DNA from: Nemertoderma westbladi
Lineage: Eukaryota > Xenacoelomorpha > Nemertodermatida > Nemertodermatidae
Reading direction: 5' to 3'
Assembly: GCA_032718475.1 (NCBI GenBank)
Contig: JAUCBJ010002963.1
Coordinates: forward strand, 1 to 41,448
Length of the DNA stretch: 41,448 nt
How positions within the stretch are numbered: position 1 is the stretch's first letter; the number at the start of each line of letters is the position of its first letter. The translations under genes and the position numbers were made by a program. The notes beneath the pieces are model-generated. The model saw nothing but the letters and a program-made list of their open reading frames with translations, was not told the DNA's origin and did no database searches. Positions 20,160 to 29,606 of the stretch are shown here, piece after piece.

Positions 20160-20830
20160 CCAGTGTTCCCAATTGGAAGCACTTTTTTAAATTCAACTGG
20201 AGGAAATTTAATTTAGGTTTATATTACTTTTTTTAATGTTAATATGTTTAGGAAGAGTGGAATATTGTTTTTAATTTTCAACTTCAAGTGTTTTCAAACT
20301 TCAAGTTGGTCTTTTGGCATGCCAAATTATGCTAATTCTCATTTTTTTCCATTTTTGGGACATGCAAACAATATTGGTCAAAAACGTTACAAATTTGATA
20401 TTCCAAACCAGTGGCGACATTCAAATTAGGTTTTTAAATAATATGACATTATTATTTGAAAAAAAAATCAGAAAAACGACTATCTTGTGCCAAATTACTC
20501 CCTTTAAAAATTGATGTTCCCATTTGGGAACACTGGTGAGAAAATAGAATATCAAAAATTAGAAAATAATTTTACTCGATGTATTACTCTAAAAAAATAA
20601 TTTAAAATTACATAACGAATATGTAGGCCCTCATTGTGTCCTGCTGTATCAACAACGACCAGCTATTGTCCCATTTGGGAACACTATATGGGAACGTATT
20701 TCTGCTGTAAAGCAATATAGTAAAATTGAACCAAATACTGTTGGACTATTGATGTAGGTAGGACGAATGCAATATGTATAGCTGAAATAAACCTTATTAT
20801 GCAATTTTTTGTCCCATTTGGGAACAACTT
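20160..20830. repeat. Four dispersed GTTCCCA-TT-TGGGAAC inverted motifs
   Basis: TCCCATTTGGGAACA-type sequence occurs at 20516-20532, 20668-20684 and 20811-20826, and a diverged copy (GTGTTCCCAATTGGAA) at 20163-20178. ATGGGAACG at 20687-20695 adds a half site. Each full copy has arms GTTCCCA or GTCCCA and TGGGAAC around two bases. Spacings are about 353, 152 and 143 bases. Short open frames between them show no protein motif. Confidence 0.7.
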
Positions 20831-21459
20831 TTGGTGTATAGGCTCGGCTTGGGACGCGAGAATAGATCTAATGGAGCGCAGTAGGGCATGTTGGATCGGC
20901 TCGGGATGCAAGAATATATCTGTTTATTGTTTACAAACAATGTATTTTTCTAACAGTGAAACCATTCGGGTTGAAAACCATCAACGAGGCAGTAGTAAAT
21001 GATTTCGGTGTAGATGTATTCAACCCATAGTTAAATCGGTTCGTCTGAGAAACACGAAATAGGAAAGACGTATACAAACATTCTAGAATTTTAAATTGTG
21101 CTTATATTGTTATTAATTTATTTAATTTATAAATAGTTGGTTTTCAACACTTGAAATAGATATACATATTATATCGAAAGCTAGTGATAAAGTAAAATAT
21201 GAATTTTTTCTGAGGTCGATGTAGGTTTATTTAAAATAATATTTTTATTATTTATTATTTTATGCTTACAAATATATATACACTAAACCGGATCCTTTAT
21301 CCCACGACGGTTTCTTATATATTCAAGTAATATATCCTCCTACAATAATTTATAATTATATAGTATATTAGTATATAGTATATAAAAATGATTGAATAAA
21401 GATACATATAATAATAAATCAACAACATGTAATGTGATAATTAAACATAAAATATATGT
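20831..21459. other. AT-rich spacer
   Basis: A small direct repeat (GGCTCGGCTTGGGACGCGAGAATA and GGCTCGGGATGCAAGAATA types) lies at 20841-20920; otherwise nothing is recognised. Confidence 0.5.
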
Positions 21460-21615
21460 TTGTGGAACCTTTGGCCAGTGTGTGGAACATTTTGACCATA
21501 TTGTGGAAAATTTGTCCATATTGTGGAGCCTTTTACCGTGTGGAACCTTTTACCCTGTGGAGCCCATTGCCCTGTGGAACCTTTTACCCTGTGGAACCTT
21601 TTACCCTGTGAAACC
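21460..21615 (+). repeat. TGTGGAACCTTTTACCC minisatellite, about 8 copies
   Basis: TGTGGAACCTTTTACCC and variants (TGTGGAACATTTTGACC, TGTGGAGCCCATTGCCC) repeat about every 18-19 bases. Copies are nearly identical at the right end and more diverged at the left. Confidence 0.85.
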
Positions 21616-23257
21616 TTAGACCGCCAGATGGGGTTTTGAAACATCTAGGTCAATAATTAGTGGATTGTCCCTGACCGACTTGTGCATAATTTTCCCATAT
21701 TTTTCGATTATATAAAAATAATTTATGTTTTTCCTACTTTCCATAAGAGGCCAACACACTGCATTATTTACACTTACTCTGTTTGTTAATAATTATTGAA
21801 ATAGGTAATAAAATTGTTTCTGACACATTTTAGTTACGGAAACGGAAAGCGTATTAAAATTTAATTGGAGATATTATCTAAATACCCAAGAATATCACAG
21901 CAATATATAGTAGAAGAGTTTATCAATAGGGTAGATAATCTTAATGGCTTCGAGGCACTAAAACTCGAAATAATTATAATCGATAAGTTAGCTCATGAAT
22001 AGGACTGGGACAAGGCCAATATGCTGCAATAATTCAAAGTTCCGACGACCCTTAATTAATTTGACTTACCTAAAGCCAGCTTAGTAACTAAGAACCTGTG
22101 CGCAGGGCCCTTGTTCGTGGGCTTATTCTAATGACATAATCTATCTAAGAAATAATAAATCCATAAAAATAATAATAAGAGATATTTGTTGAAGCACAAT
22201 CATTCACCGGCTACATAGTTGTTGACAGGCAGTTGATTTAAATTCAACTGCGGTACTCAAACTAATCTCGCGCATTTCCATAACTTTTTATTTAGTTACT
22301 AAGGTCCTTTTTTTAAATTAGGCAGCAGGTTATTTTTGGCCAAACTTCGCGAGTTTTAATCGTAGGGAGGTGATTTTAGGCTCATTCTGTTCGGAATATA
22401 AGGATTTTATTCAAATCCACTTCCAATTTTATAATCTTCATATTTTTTCTCATTCAAAAACGCTGTGAAAAAATACATAATTTTACAAATTATGTTTCAA
22501 CATTCGAGATTTGCCATCTAATTAGTCAGGTAAACAGAGGGGTCCACCGTGACTTTGGGTCATCACGCATTTTTATTTGCTTAAACTTTAATCGGACCTT
22601 AGAGTAATCAAAATCCGTCGGGTGCCACTTCAGCACCTTTTGGGAAATTTTTATAAAGCACTTAACCTAAGTTTCCATAGCAACCGGCATACAAGGTTTT
22701 ATTTTGAGATATCTGAGACCTTGCACCTATTGCCGCAGCTCTTGTTAATTATTCTGAATAAGATTTCTAGAAGATTAGTTCCCATAGCAACATTATTAAT
22801 CATAAATTTTGGCCTTTGGGATGTTTATTAAGATATGCCAACTATTAAACTTTAGATTATTTATGTAACTATTTATAAAAGCAAACAATTAACATCACTG
22901 GGGGGGTTATTAATCACATTTAGTTTTCATTTAATTAGATGAGTTAGTTTTCTCCTTTCAAATCAAATTTTGATGCTTATCTATCCAACGATTGTAGAAA
23001 ATAGGTACAGTAGATTCAATGTGCCATCATTCTTTATTGATAGTAACAATGTGTTGGCAAGCTGGTTTTTTCGAGGCGTTTGTTATTATGCATTTATTAT
23101 AGGAAGGGATCTAGGGGTATTTTTTAACCGGGTATTGTACAAATTTAAGAATCGCGTAATTTTTCTTGAAATTAATATCTCATATCTCTCCAAACCACGT
23201 ACGTCAGAATGTCATAAAATGGCAGCTGGCTTTGGAATTAATACTCCATATCTCAAG
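21616..23257. other. Long spacer without supported gene
   Basis: An open frame at 22970-23311 has no motif and overlaps the SINE-like block and the pol remnant, so I do not call it. The rest is AT-rich DNA. Confidence 0.5.
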
Positions 23258-23312
23258 AACCTGTGGCCTAGTGGTTGTAGTCTCGGCTTCCACCTCGAGG
23301 TTCCACGTTAGT
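23258..23312 (+). repeat. tRNA-like SINE head fragment (A and B box)
   Basis: TGGCCTAGTGG at 23264-23274 fits the RNA polymerase III A box exactly. GGTTCCACGTT at 23299-23309 partly fits the B box GGTTCGANTCC, 35 bases downstream. The block lies where the pol homology of BEL element A ends, so it may be a tRNA-derived SINE fragment that truncated A. It is too short and poor at the B box to be a functional tRNA gene. Confidence 0.35.
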
Positions 23313-23840
23313 TGACTAAGGCGTTTCTCAGCTAAGATGCTATTATTCATTAACTTTACCAACTTGGGGCGCCAAAGTAATCCAGTTTCATATCTACCTT
23401 CATCTAAAATGTAGCAGGTGGTAGTATTCTGAATTTGTATTGCTCGTTCTTCCTCAATGGATACGATCATGGCACGATCATGAGAATTTTCCTCCATTTT
23501 CTGCTGATCTACCCAGTTGGAAATCTTCTCTGGTTAACTTCGCATCCACTAGCGATTTACGTAGAAAAATATCCCTGTCTTCTTCAGCGTCAGAATATCC
23601 ATCAGATATTTGAGTGATGCCAATTAATAAACAGCGTGTATATATTCTCCATATTCCAGCATGGTGGTGGAATCGTCCGTATTAAATCGGGAAGTCGGTA
23701 AGTCATTGTCGCTGGATTCACTTGATTTATCGTCAAATTTTGAAATTTTTATTTCAACATCGGATCCTCCCTCTGCAAATTCCTCCGCTTCCACAATCTT
23801 ACCTGATTTATGAGAATGGATATAATTGGTCGATATGTTT
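23300..23840 (-). pseudogene. BEL/Pao A: start of RT polyprotein, truncated
   Basis: On the minus strand an acidic/serine segment (FDDKSSESSDNDLPTS region, 23640-23760) leads into a frame with EEERAIQIQNTTTCYI, then DEGRYETGLLWRPKLVKLMN and NSILAEKRLSQL (23310-23470). The GRYETGLLWR phrase followed by N, A-RL is diagnostic of the segment just before the RT domain in BEL/Pao elements. The homology ends at about 23305, next to the tRNA-like block; palm, RNase H and integrase are absent. Frames change at least twice. Confidence 0.75.
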
Positions 23841-24345
23841 TCACTGGATATAATTGGTCGATATGTTTTCACTGGTTGTTCTTTCTGAGTGAATATAGTT
23901 TGTTGATATGTTCTCACTAGTAGTCATTCTTTCATTTAAAGTCTTTATCGATGGGCCAGTGCAGAACCAACTAATCCTGGTTCTACCAGCGTATGTGGTC
24001 AAAGGTGGAGGTGAACTAGGGAGTTTTTCCAAAATTTCCAGGGCCTCTGGCGCATTCTGGCCAATTAATAATTGAACTCCTTGTCGGTCAAGTTCGTATC
24101 TAGGAATATTGTTACGTTTCACAAAGTCATTGTTATCCCAAACATACATAGGAGCTTGACTATCTGCAAAGTTCTTGATAGTAACTATCTTTATGTTATT
24201 CAATTTACATATTTCATTTATGTCTTCAGGATCTGATAAAGAAATCTTGTAATAACGAGTTTGTATAACTGATTGCCAGATTTGCATCACACCAGATAGA
24301 TTTCATTGGATGTCCATCTGCCTCGTTGAACAGCTCTTCCGCGAG
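23841..24345 (-). pseudogene. BEL/Pao A: protease C-terminal region, active site lost
   Basis: The minus-strand frame holds IKIVTIKNFADSQAPMYVW, IPRYELDRQGVQLLIGQN, APEALEILEK and TYAGRTRISWFCTGPS. These align clearly with 33030-33270 of element B, where they follow the DSGSTGTFID site. In A the segment that should carry the active-site aspartate is replaced by TA-rich repeat at 24365-24385, so the protease is dead. At 23810-23930 a 27-33 bp tandem repeat (ENISTNYIHS in translation) has expanded. Confidence 0.75.
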
Positions 24346-24365
24346 GTCTTATAGGTCTATCATAT

Positions 24366-25225
24366 CTATAATACCGATATATATATAATACAATCACCTA
24401 ATGTATTATAGGCAAACCAATAATAATGATAATCAGCTGATCGCCAGCTGTGCATTCTTATCTGTTCTGGCTCAGGCCAATTACATGATCGCCATATGTC
24501 TGTTGCTCGTTCGGGAGTTGATGGTAGCTCATACGTGATGGCTTCATAAACTACTACATTATTGCAACTTTTCTCATCCATGGGGAACTCGTCTGTGTCG
24601 AATTCCTGTTCAGAACTAGCCAATGTATCGTAAGGTAAATAATCGGTGAATTGAACCTTTATTTCCATTATTTCCATTTGAGGAGCTATATCCTTTTGAT
24701 GCAATAGGTAGTGGTGATTTCCATTGCACTTGACACACTTGTAGGTATCCCTTAAATAACACTTATTCCCGTTATGTCCTGTACACAAGCACAGGAAACA
24801 CACCTTTAAGGCGCTGACAGTTTCTTTTCGTTTCACCAAAGTCATTTTAATGAAGTCTGGGCACTGCGAGAGCCTATGGGACTCTTTACTACATAATAAG
24901 CAGCCAGTGTTATAAGTTACTGATTTAATGATCGGTTTTAGTTGTTTCATTTCCATTTGTTGTGTTTGTTTGTGAGTTTTTATTGTTCGAACCGGAGTCC
25001 AATCGTGAGATTGTCTATCCGGTTGACATTTACGTCTAGGTAAAGGAGATCTCGGGCCTTTACACTGTTGGTCGCTGCGTTTCTGGCTATCCAAGATGTG
25101 GTATGAGCTTTCACTTTCTACGGATTCCTCCTCACAAGTGGACAAGTCAGTTTGATAAACTCGCTCCCGACGCTTGGGGATGTTTTGTCGGATTTTGGAT
25201 CTATGTTACGTTCGTGTCGTTGTGT
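24366..25225 (-). pseudogene. BEL/Pao A: Gag nucleocapsid with three zinc knuckles
   Basis: The frame 25145-24366 (open from about 25225) has a basic N-terminal part and three CCHC/CCHH-like knuckles: CLLCSKESHRLSQC, CFLCLCTGHNGNKC and CVKCNGNHHYLLHQ. This triple arrangement ending in HH-LLH is characteristic of BEL/Pao Gag and matches element B at 32301-32500. The role of the domain is RNA binding and packaging. Downstream it remains open through an acidic linker that aligns with B at 32540-32700. A frameshift separates it from the capsid part on the right. Confidence 0.85.
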
Positions 25226-25243
25226 AATCATCAGCAATGAGGA

Positions 25244-25556
25244 TTAATAATCTATGTATTCCAAGAACTCTTTCATACCCAATGCTGGTTTACTGCGAAG
25301 TTTGGTGTTTAATACTTTGCGATCCCATCGTGTAGAAAGGCAACCCTTAGGTAGGGCTGCAGAAATCATACCAACTACAATGGGGGTGTCATAATATTCG
25401 TGTTTATCTAACCAATCCAACTGTCTACAGATCTCTTTAATCCCATCAACAAACTTTACCATTTCTGTAGTAATTACACGTTTACGGTTAACTAGCTTTT
25501 GGTATAGATATTGGGCTATCGAAGCTTCATTTCCATATCTGTCATGTAATAATTTC
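25244..25556 (-). pseudogene. BEL/Pao A: second half of Gag capsid-like (DUF1759-type) domain
   Basis: The minus-strand sequence holds RYGNEASIAQYLYQKLVN, VKFVDGIKEICRQLDWLD, VGMISAALPKGCLSTRWD and MKEFLEYID, aligning with B residues at 31660-31950. The right end is cut precisely by the LTR of element B at 25556/25557. The other half lies at 38615-38890. A frameshift separates it from the zinc-knuckle frame. Confidence 0.8.
25552..25556 (+). repeat. Left 5-bp target site duplication (ATTTC) of element B
   Basis: ATTTC directly precedes the 5' LTR and recurs directly after the 3' LTR at 38615-38619. Five bases is the usual duplication length for BEL/Pao. Confidence 0.9.
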
Positions 25557-26722
25557 TGTAAAGGCTTTTGCGGAATTAGCTAGTTATTTTCCCCGCAAAG
25601 TACTCTGTAGTTGTTTTAACGGACATAAAAAGCCGTTTCCTTACTGTACCGGTGTTTTAGTGGACATAAAAAGCCATTTCTTCTGTATGTGTACTTTAGC
25701 GGACATAACTAGCGATTTTATGTCGCAATAAGCCAAATACTCTAAACATCGGAACTAAGATGACGACATCTATCGGCTGTGTCCACGTGTAACTTTTTCT
25801 TTGTTCTTTGTTCGTTCTTTGTTCGGTCGACCAATCAGAGCGGTTTTCACTCTGTGTTGGACATTGTATGCAGAGGCTCACGCAATTCAGTCAGTGTGTG
25901 TATTTTTCCTGATGCCAGAAGACCGGCTGTGGAATGATTCTATGTTTCAGGCTTTAGCCAAACATTAGTAGGCTTTGGTCATAGAAACGTATAACTGTTA
26001 TCAAACCAACTCAGTACATATGCATTATGCTTTCACCGCATTATTTCACTGCTATTTATGGTTTATTCGGTTATTAATTATATCAGTTGATGGAATATTA
26101 TTATATTTGGATAACATCGATAAATAATCATAAAACCCCAATCTTCTTGATATACTGAAGGTAAGAGACCGGTTACATATAACAATTGCGACTTACATTA
26201 AAGTGGTTTTGGAGTGAATCTAATGCTATTTCATAGGCACTACATGTGTCGGTTGCTGTTCTCTTTATATGTGACTAAAATTAGTGAAGGTCGGCACGAT
26301 CGGTGTGCAGCACTGTGCGGTAGTGTGCATGATTGTGACAGATAACAAAGCATCTCCTAAAGAATGTGCTTTATACGTGAATCAATAGCCATCCCGTTGT
26401 GTCTAGTGTAAGTCATAACTCTGTTTACATACTTAGAGCGCCACGTCCTAAAGGAACTGTTGATATTTCCCGAAAGTGAATAATATTTGTCAGAAATTAT
26501 ATATTAACAATCAGTCGAATAATACAGTAGGCCTACACCGCAATAAGGTCAAAGCTTCCGAATCCAGTCTCCCGGGTATATCCAGCGGGTGAATGGTCGC
26601 GCATAGACTGGCTTCGGCTAATGTAGTGTATCAAATACTCGTCATAGGCTAAAGTCGATTTATAATCTAGAAGACATCTAAATTTGGCAGGTTAAACTGC
26701 TAAAGGTCTGAAAGCGCGAACA
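25557..26722 (+). repeat. 5' LTR of element B
   Basis: 1,166 bp, differing from the 3' LTR by about 11 substitutions and a one-base indel by my reading. It has no obvious TATA box. TTCAGTCAGTGTG near 25885-25898 resembles a TCAGT-type initiator and might start transcription. A strong splice-donor-like GAAG|GTAAGA is at 26157-26166. Confidence 0.93.
25616..25725 (+). repeat. Three-copy tandem repeat inside the LTR
   Basis: AACGGACATAAAAAGCC, AGTGGACATAAAAAGCC and AGCGGACATAACTAGCG repeat at about 41-43 base spacing, each followed by a TTTC- or TTTTA-type run. The same array is in the 3' LTR at about 37510-37620. By position in the upstream part of the LTR it might be enhancer-like. Confidence 0.8.
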
Positions 26723-27008
26723 ATAACAGTTATTGAGTTCTGATTGCAGTGTAGGCAATAAATACAGTCTAAAGTACCGGTCGACCGGTAACTAGTAGGC
26801 TAGACTGCCTAACTACCCGAACCGGTACTTACAGCAGTACAGGTACAGCAGTATTATTCGATTTTGATAATTATATACCGGTAGGTCTTAATAAGTAATC
26901 GGGGACGCCTGGTTTTTATTGGGATTTTACTTAGGCCTATTTCTGTCAGTTTTATTTATTTGTAGGTTAATATTGAGCAGAAGACGTGTAAGCCTGCTCA
27001 GATTGTAC
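26723..27008 (+). other. Start of element B leader
   Basis: The sequence after the 5' LTR begins ATAACAGTTATTGAG. I cannot identify a primer binding site (no TGG-initial tRNA complement at the boundary). ACCGGT palindromes are frequent from 26776 to 26885. Confidence 0.5.
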
Positions 27009-27590
27009 AGATAATTTGTAGGCTGGACTGTTGTCTGACTGTTGTTAAGTCTGAAGAGATTGTAGTGTGTGTAGAGTGTATGTCCGATAAAGTACTAGTT
27101 AGGAACGTAGGGGCTTCCAGTTTTGTGAGGTAAATCCCCTCGAAAGAATAAGTCGTACTACTCGGTTAGAACGCATACTAACTAACCATTTCGGAGTCTG
27201 CATATACTGTAGTTTGTTTAGGCTTGATAGTAGTCTGCCAGCGTTTGGTCTGTATTTATTTGTGTAGTCTGTACGGGTAGCGTAATATTTCTTATTTAGA
27301 TAATTTGTAGGCTGGATTGTTGCCTGGCTGTTTTTAGGTCTGAAGAGATTGCGGTGTGTGTAGAGTGTATGTCCGATAAAGTACTAGTTAGGAACGTAGG
27401 GGCTTCCAGTGCTGTGAGGTAAATCCCCCTGAAAGAATAAGTCGTACTACTTGGTTAGAACGCATACTAACTAACCATTTCGGAGTCTGCATATACTGTA
27501 GTTTGTTTGGGCTTGATAGTAGTCTGCCAGCGTTTGGTCTGTATTTTATTTGAGTAGTCTGTACGCGTAGCGTAATATTTATTATTCAGA
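27009..27590 (+). repeat. 289-bp tandem duplication in the leader of element B
   Basis: Two copies, starting at 27009 and 27298 (AGATAATTTGTAGGCTGGA in copy 1, one variant base in copy 2), agree almost throughout. Both include GTCCGATAAAGTACTAGTTA and GTCTGCCAGCGTTTGGTCTG. Only a few substitutions separate them, so the duplication is recent. No reading frame crosses it. Confidence 0.93.
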
Positions 27591-28539
27591 GTTTATGCGA
27601 TTATTCGCAACATTCACAACCCCAAGTTTATTCCTACAGTAATTGTGCTTGTTATACATACCGTTATAGTTAAATTAACCCCGGTACTACATCAGGGCTG
27701 CTTGGCGTAGGTAAAGACTAGTGATTTTGTGCCCCGGTCACTCCAGCAGATACCGTGGTTCTTTTAGCTATACAAGTATTTCTAACTGCTAGTTATTTGT
27801 TGTATAAGTACTTGTACCTAATTTAGGGTTTAGTGTACAGTGCTTTCCGAAGGTAATTAGTGTGTAGGCAGTATATTTGTGTTGTAAAGTGGTTAATAGG
27901 CACGTTGGTTCTGGTAGACCGCGGTAATTAACTTCTAGGTAGGAACACTCCGTGATACATAACATAGTACTTATAGCGTTACGGCTATAAGTCGTCAGAT
28001 GGTGGTATTTTTCCTATCTGGACAACGCAGTATATTTACTACTGCTTTGTTATTTTCAAATACCGTAGTATCCTGTCTGTTTGTAATAACCAGATATTCT
28101 AACCCTTTGTTAGGCTGGTTTGTAGACTTCTTGTAAAATTACCCTAAAAATTCGTACGTGTAATTTTTGTGTTTATTTAGAGATTGTAATCTCACCCCGA
28201 ATTGTAAGTAATTTGTAGTATTAAGTAACTTAGGTAAATTAGAATTATTTGTTTTAGTGTCCAACAAGTAGCACTTCACTGAGAGCGCACAGCTTCTGTG
28301 TAGTGACTCCTTCCCAGAAATAATAACTTTTATTTCAAATATTGACAAAACCCATTATACGGGTATATATATATTTTAAATCAACTCAAACCGATTTATA
28401 AATAGTAGGCCTGTCATACAACAATTAGGTCTTAATATCAGTTGGACTACTGCTTAAATAACGGTAATAAGGTAAAGTAAGGTAACCAAGTAACCCCTAA
28501 ATTTCAGAAATTCAATTATTCTAAAATAATTGACATACC
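27591..28539 (+). other. Non-coding leader between the tandem repeats
   Basis: No open frame of note on the plus strand and no RNA signature. The minus-strand frame at 28139-28348 is not supported by any motif. Confidence 0.5.
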
Positions 28540-28925
28540 GGTATTTACGATAGGCTTATTATATTTATTTCTATAAATTTAGGCTGAAATTATATACCGG
28601 TATTCTGTGACAAATCTAGTCTGTAATAATTATACTTATATATACTATAAGTGTAAGCTGTATACCGGTATTCACGATAGGCCTATTATATATTTATATA
28701 TACTTGTGCTGAAATTATATACCGGTATTCTGTGACAAATCTAGTCTGTAATAATTATACTTATATATACTATAAGTGTAAGCTGTATACCGGTATTCAC
28801 GATAGGCCTATTATATATTTATATATATTTGCGCTGAAATTATATACTGGTATTCTGTGACAAACCTAGTCTGTAATAATACTTATATATATACTATAAG
28901 CATACCGGTATTCTAATATATTATA
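28540..28925 (+). repeat. About 126-bp tandem repeat, three copies
   Basis: The phrase CGATAGGCTTATTATAT or CGATAGGCCTATTATAT starts copies at 28548, 28675 and 28800. Each contains TATACCGGTATTCTGTGACAA (or a one-base variant) and TAATTATACTTATATATACT. ACCGGT and AGGCCT palindromes recur in each unit. An AT microsatellite follows at 28917-28936. Confidence 0.92.
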
Positions 28926-29051
28926 TATATATATATCACGTTACATAGAGTAACGATATCGGTAATTAATTACTAGGCTAACGGTGATACTGAATTACTA
29001 GACTTGCTTAAACTGTAATATAGCAGTAGGCATTCAACTGTACAAACAAAC

Positions 29052-29591
29052 ATGTCTGACACAAAGCAAAACCTGTCAGACAGTCTCCTAGATACAACCA
29101 TCTGTGACCCAGACAGGAGTGTGGAACGTGTGAGACCGAAGTTCAACTCACCTCCTACTGTAAGAAAGTTCATCCCTCCAGTAGTAGTATCAGACCCTAG
29201 GCTAGTCCAACACCGTAGGTCTATCATAGGCACTCGAGCTCAGGTCAAGCGGGACCAAGAAGCAGCGGAACAGCAGCAACACTCGAGCCGAGAACTTATT
29301 TCTCAGCGGCCCGACAGCTCCAGTAGTGCGGATACTGTAGAGCTGACACCCGAGCGCGGAGCAAAGATGGCAGATGCGGTTTATTCGGATCCCCTTCTCA
29401 TCCTTCTTGCAGCCGTACTCACTAGGGTGTTGATTGCAGTGGAGGAACACCAGATTGATTGGGCGAGAAGTAAGCGATCGACCAAGGATAGTTATGCGGG
29501 ATACACAAGGGAAGAACTGAAGTCTATTGTCGAGTCGCAATGGAATTTCCCCGGACCCGGACTCCCGTTTGACTTATCGGAGGCTGCCTGA
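29052..29591 (+). CDS. Element B Gag N-terminal segment, ends at an in-frame TGA
   Basis: A 179-residue frame starting at the first ATG after the leader (context AACATGT). It is polar and low in recognisable motifs: a basic proline-rich part (RPKFNSPPTVRKFIPP), a glutamine/serine stretch, a short hydrophobic helix (LLILLAAVLTRVLIAV at about residues 115-130) and an acidic end. The frame stops with TGA at 29589-29591, but the same frame stays open for five further codons up to the ATG at 29607 and then for 922 codons. It is most simply the N-terminus of the Gag precursor. It would be joined to the rest if the TGA is read through, or it is now a separate truncated product. Confidence 0.7.
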   Translation: MSDTKQNLSDSLLDTTICDPDRSVERVRPKFNSPPTVRKFIPPVVVSDPRLVQHRRSIIGTRAQVKRDQEAAEQQQHSSRELISQRPDSSSSADTVELTPERGAKMADAVYSDPLLILLAAVLTRVLIAVEEHQIDWARSKRSTKDSYAGYTREELKSIVESQWNFPGPGLPFDLSEAA

Positions 29592-29606
29592 GAAGACATA
29601 CACAAG

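Noticed and set aside
22970-23311. 113-residue plus-strand frame
   Set aside because: No domain, and it overlaps opposite-strand BEL pol sequence and the tRNA-like block.
26723-26760. Primer binding site after the 5' LTR of element B
   Set aside because: No stretch starting with TGG that could pair with a tRNA 3' end is found at the boundary.
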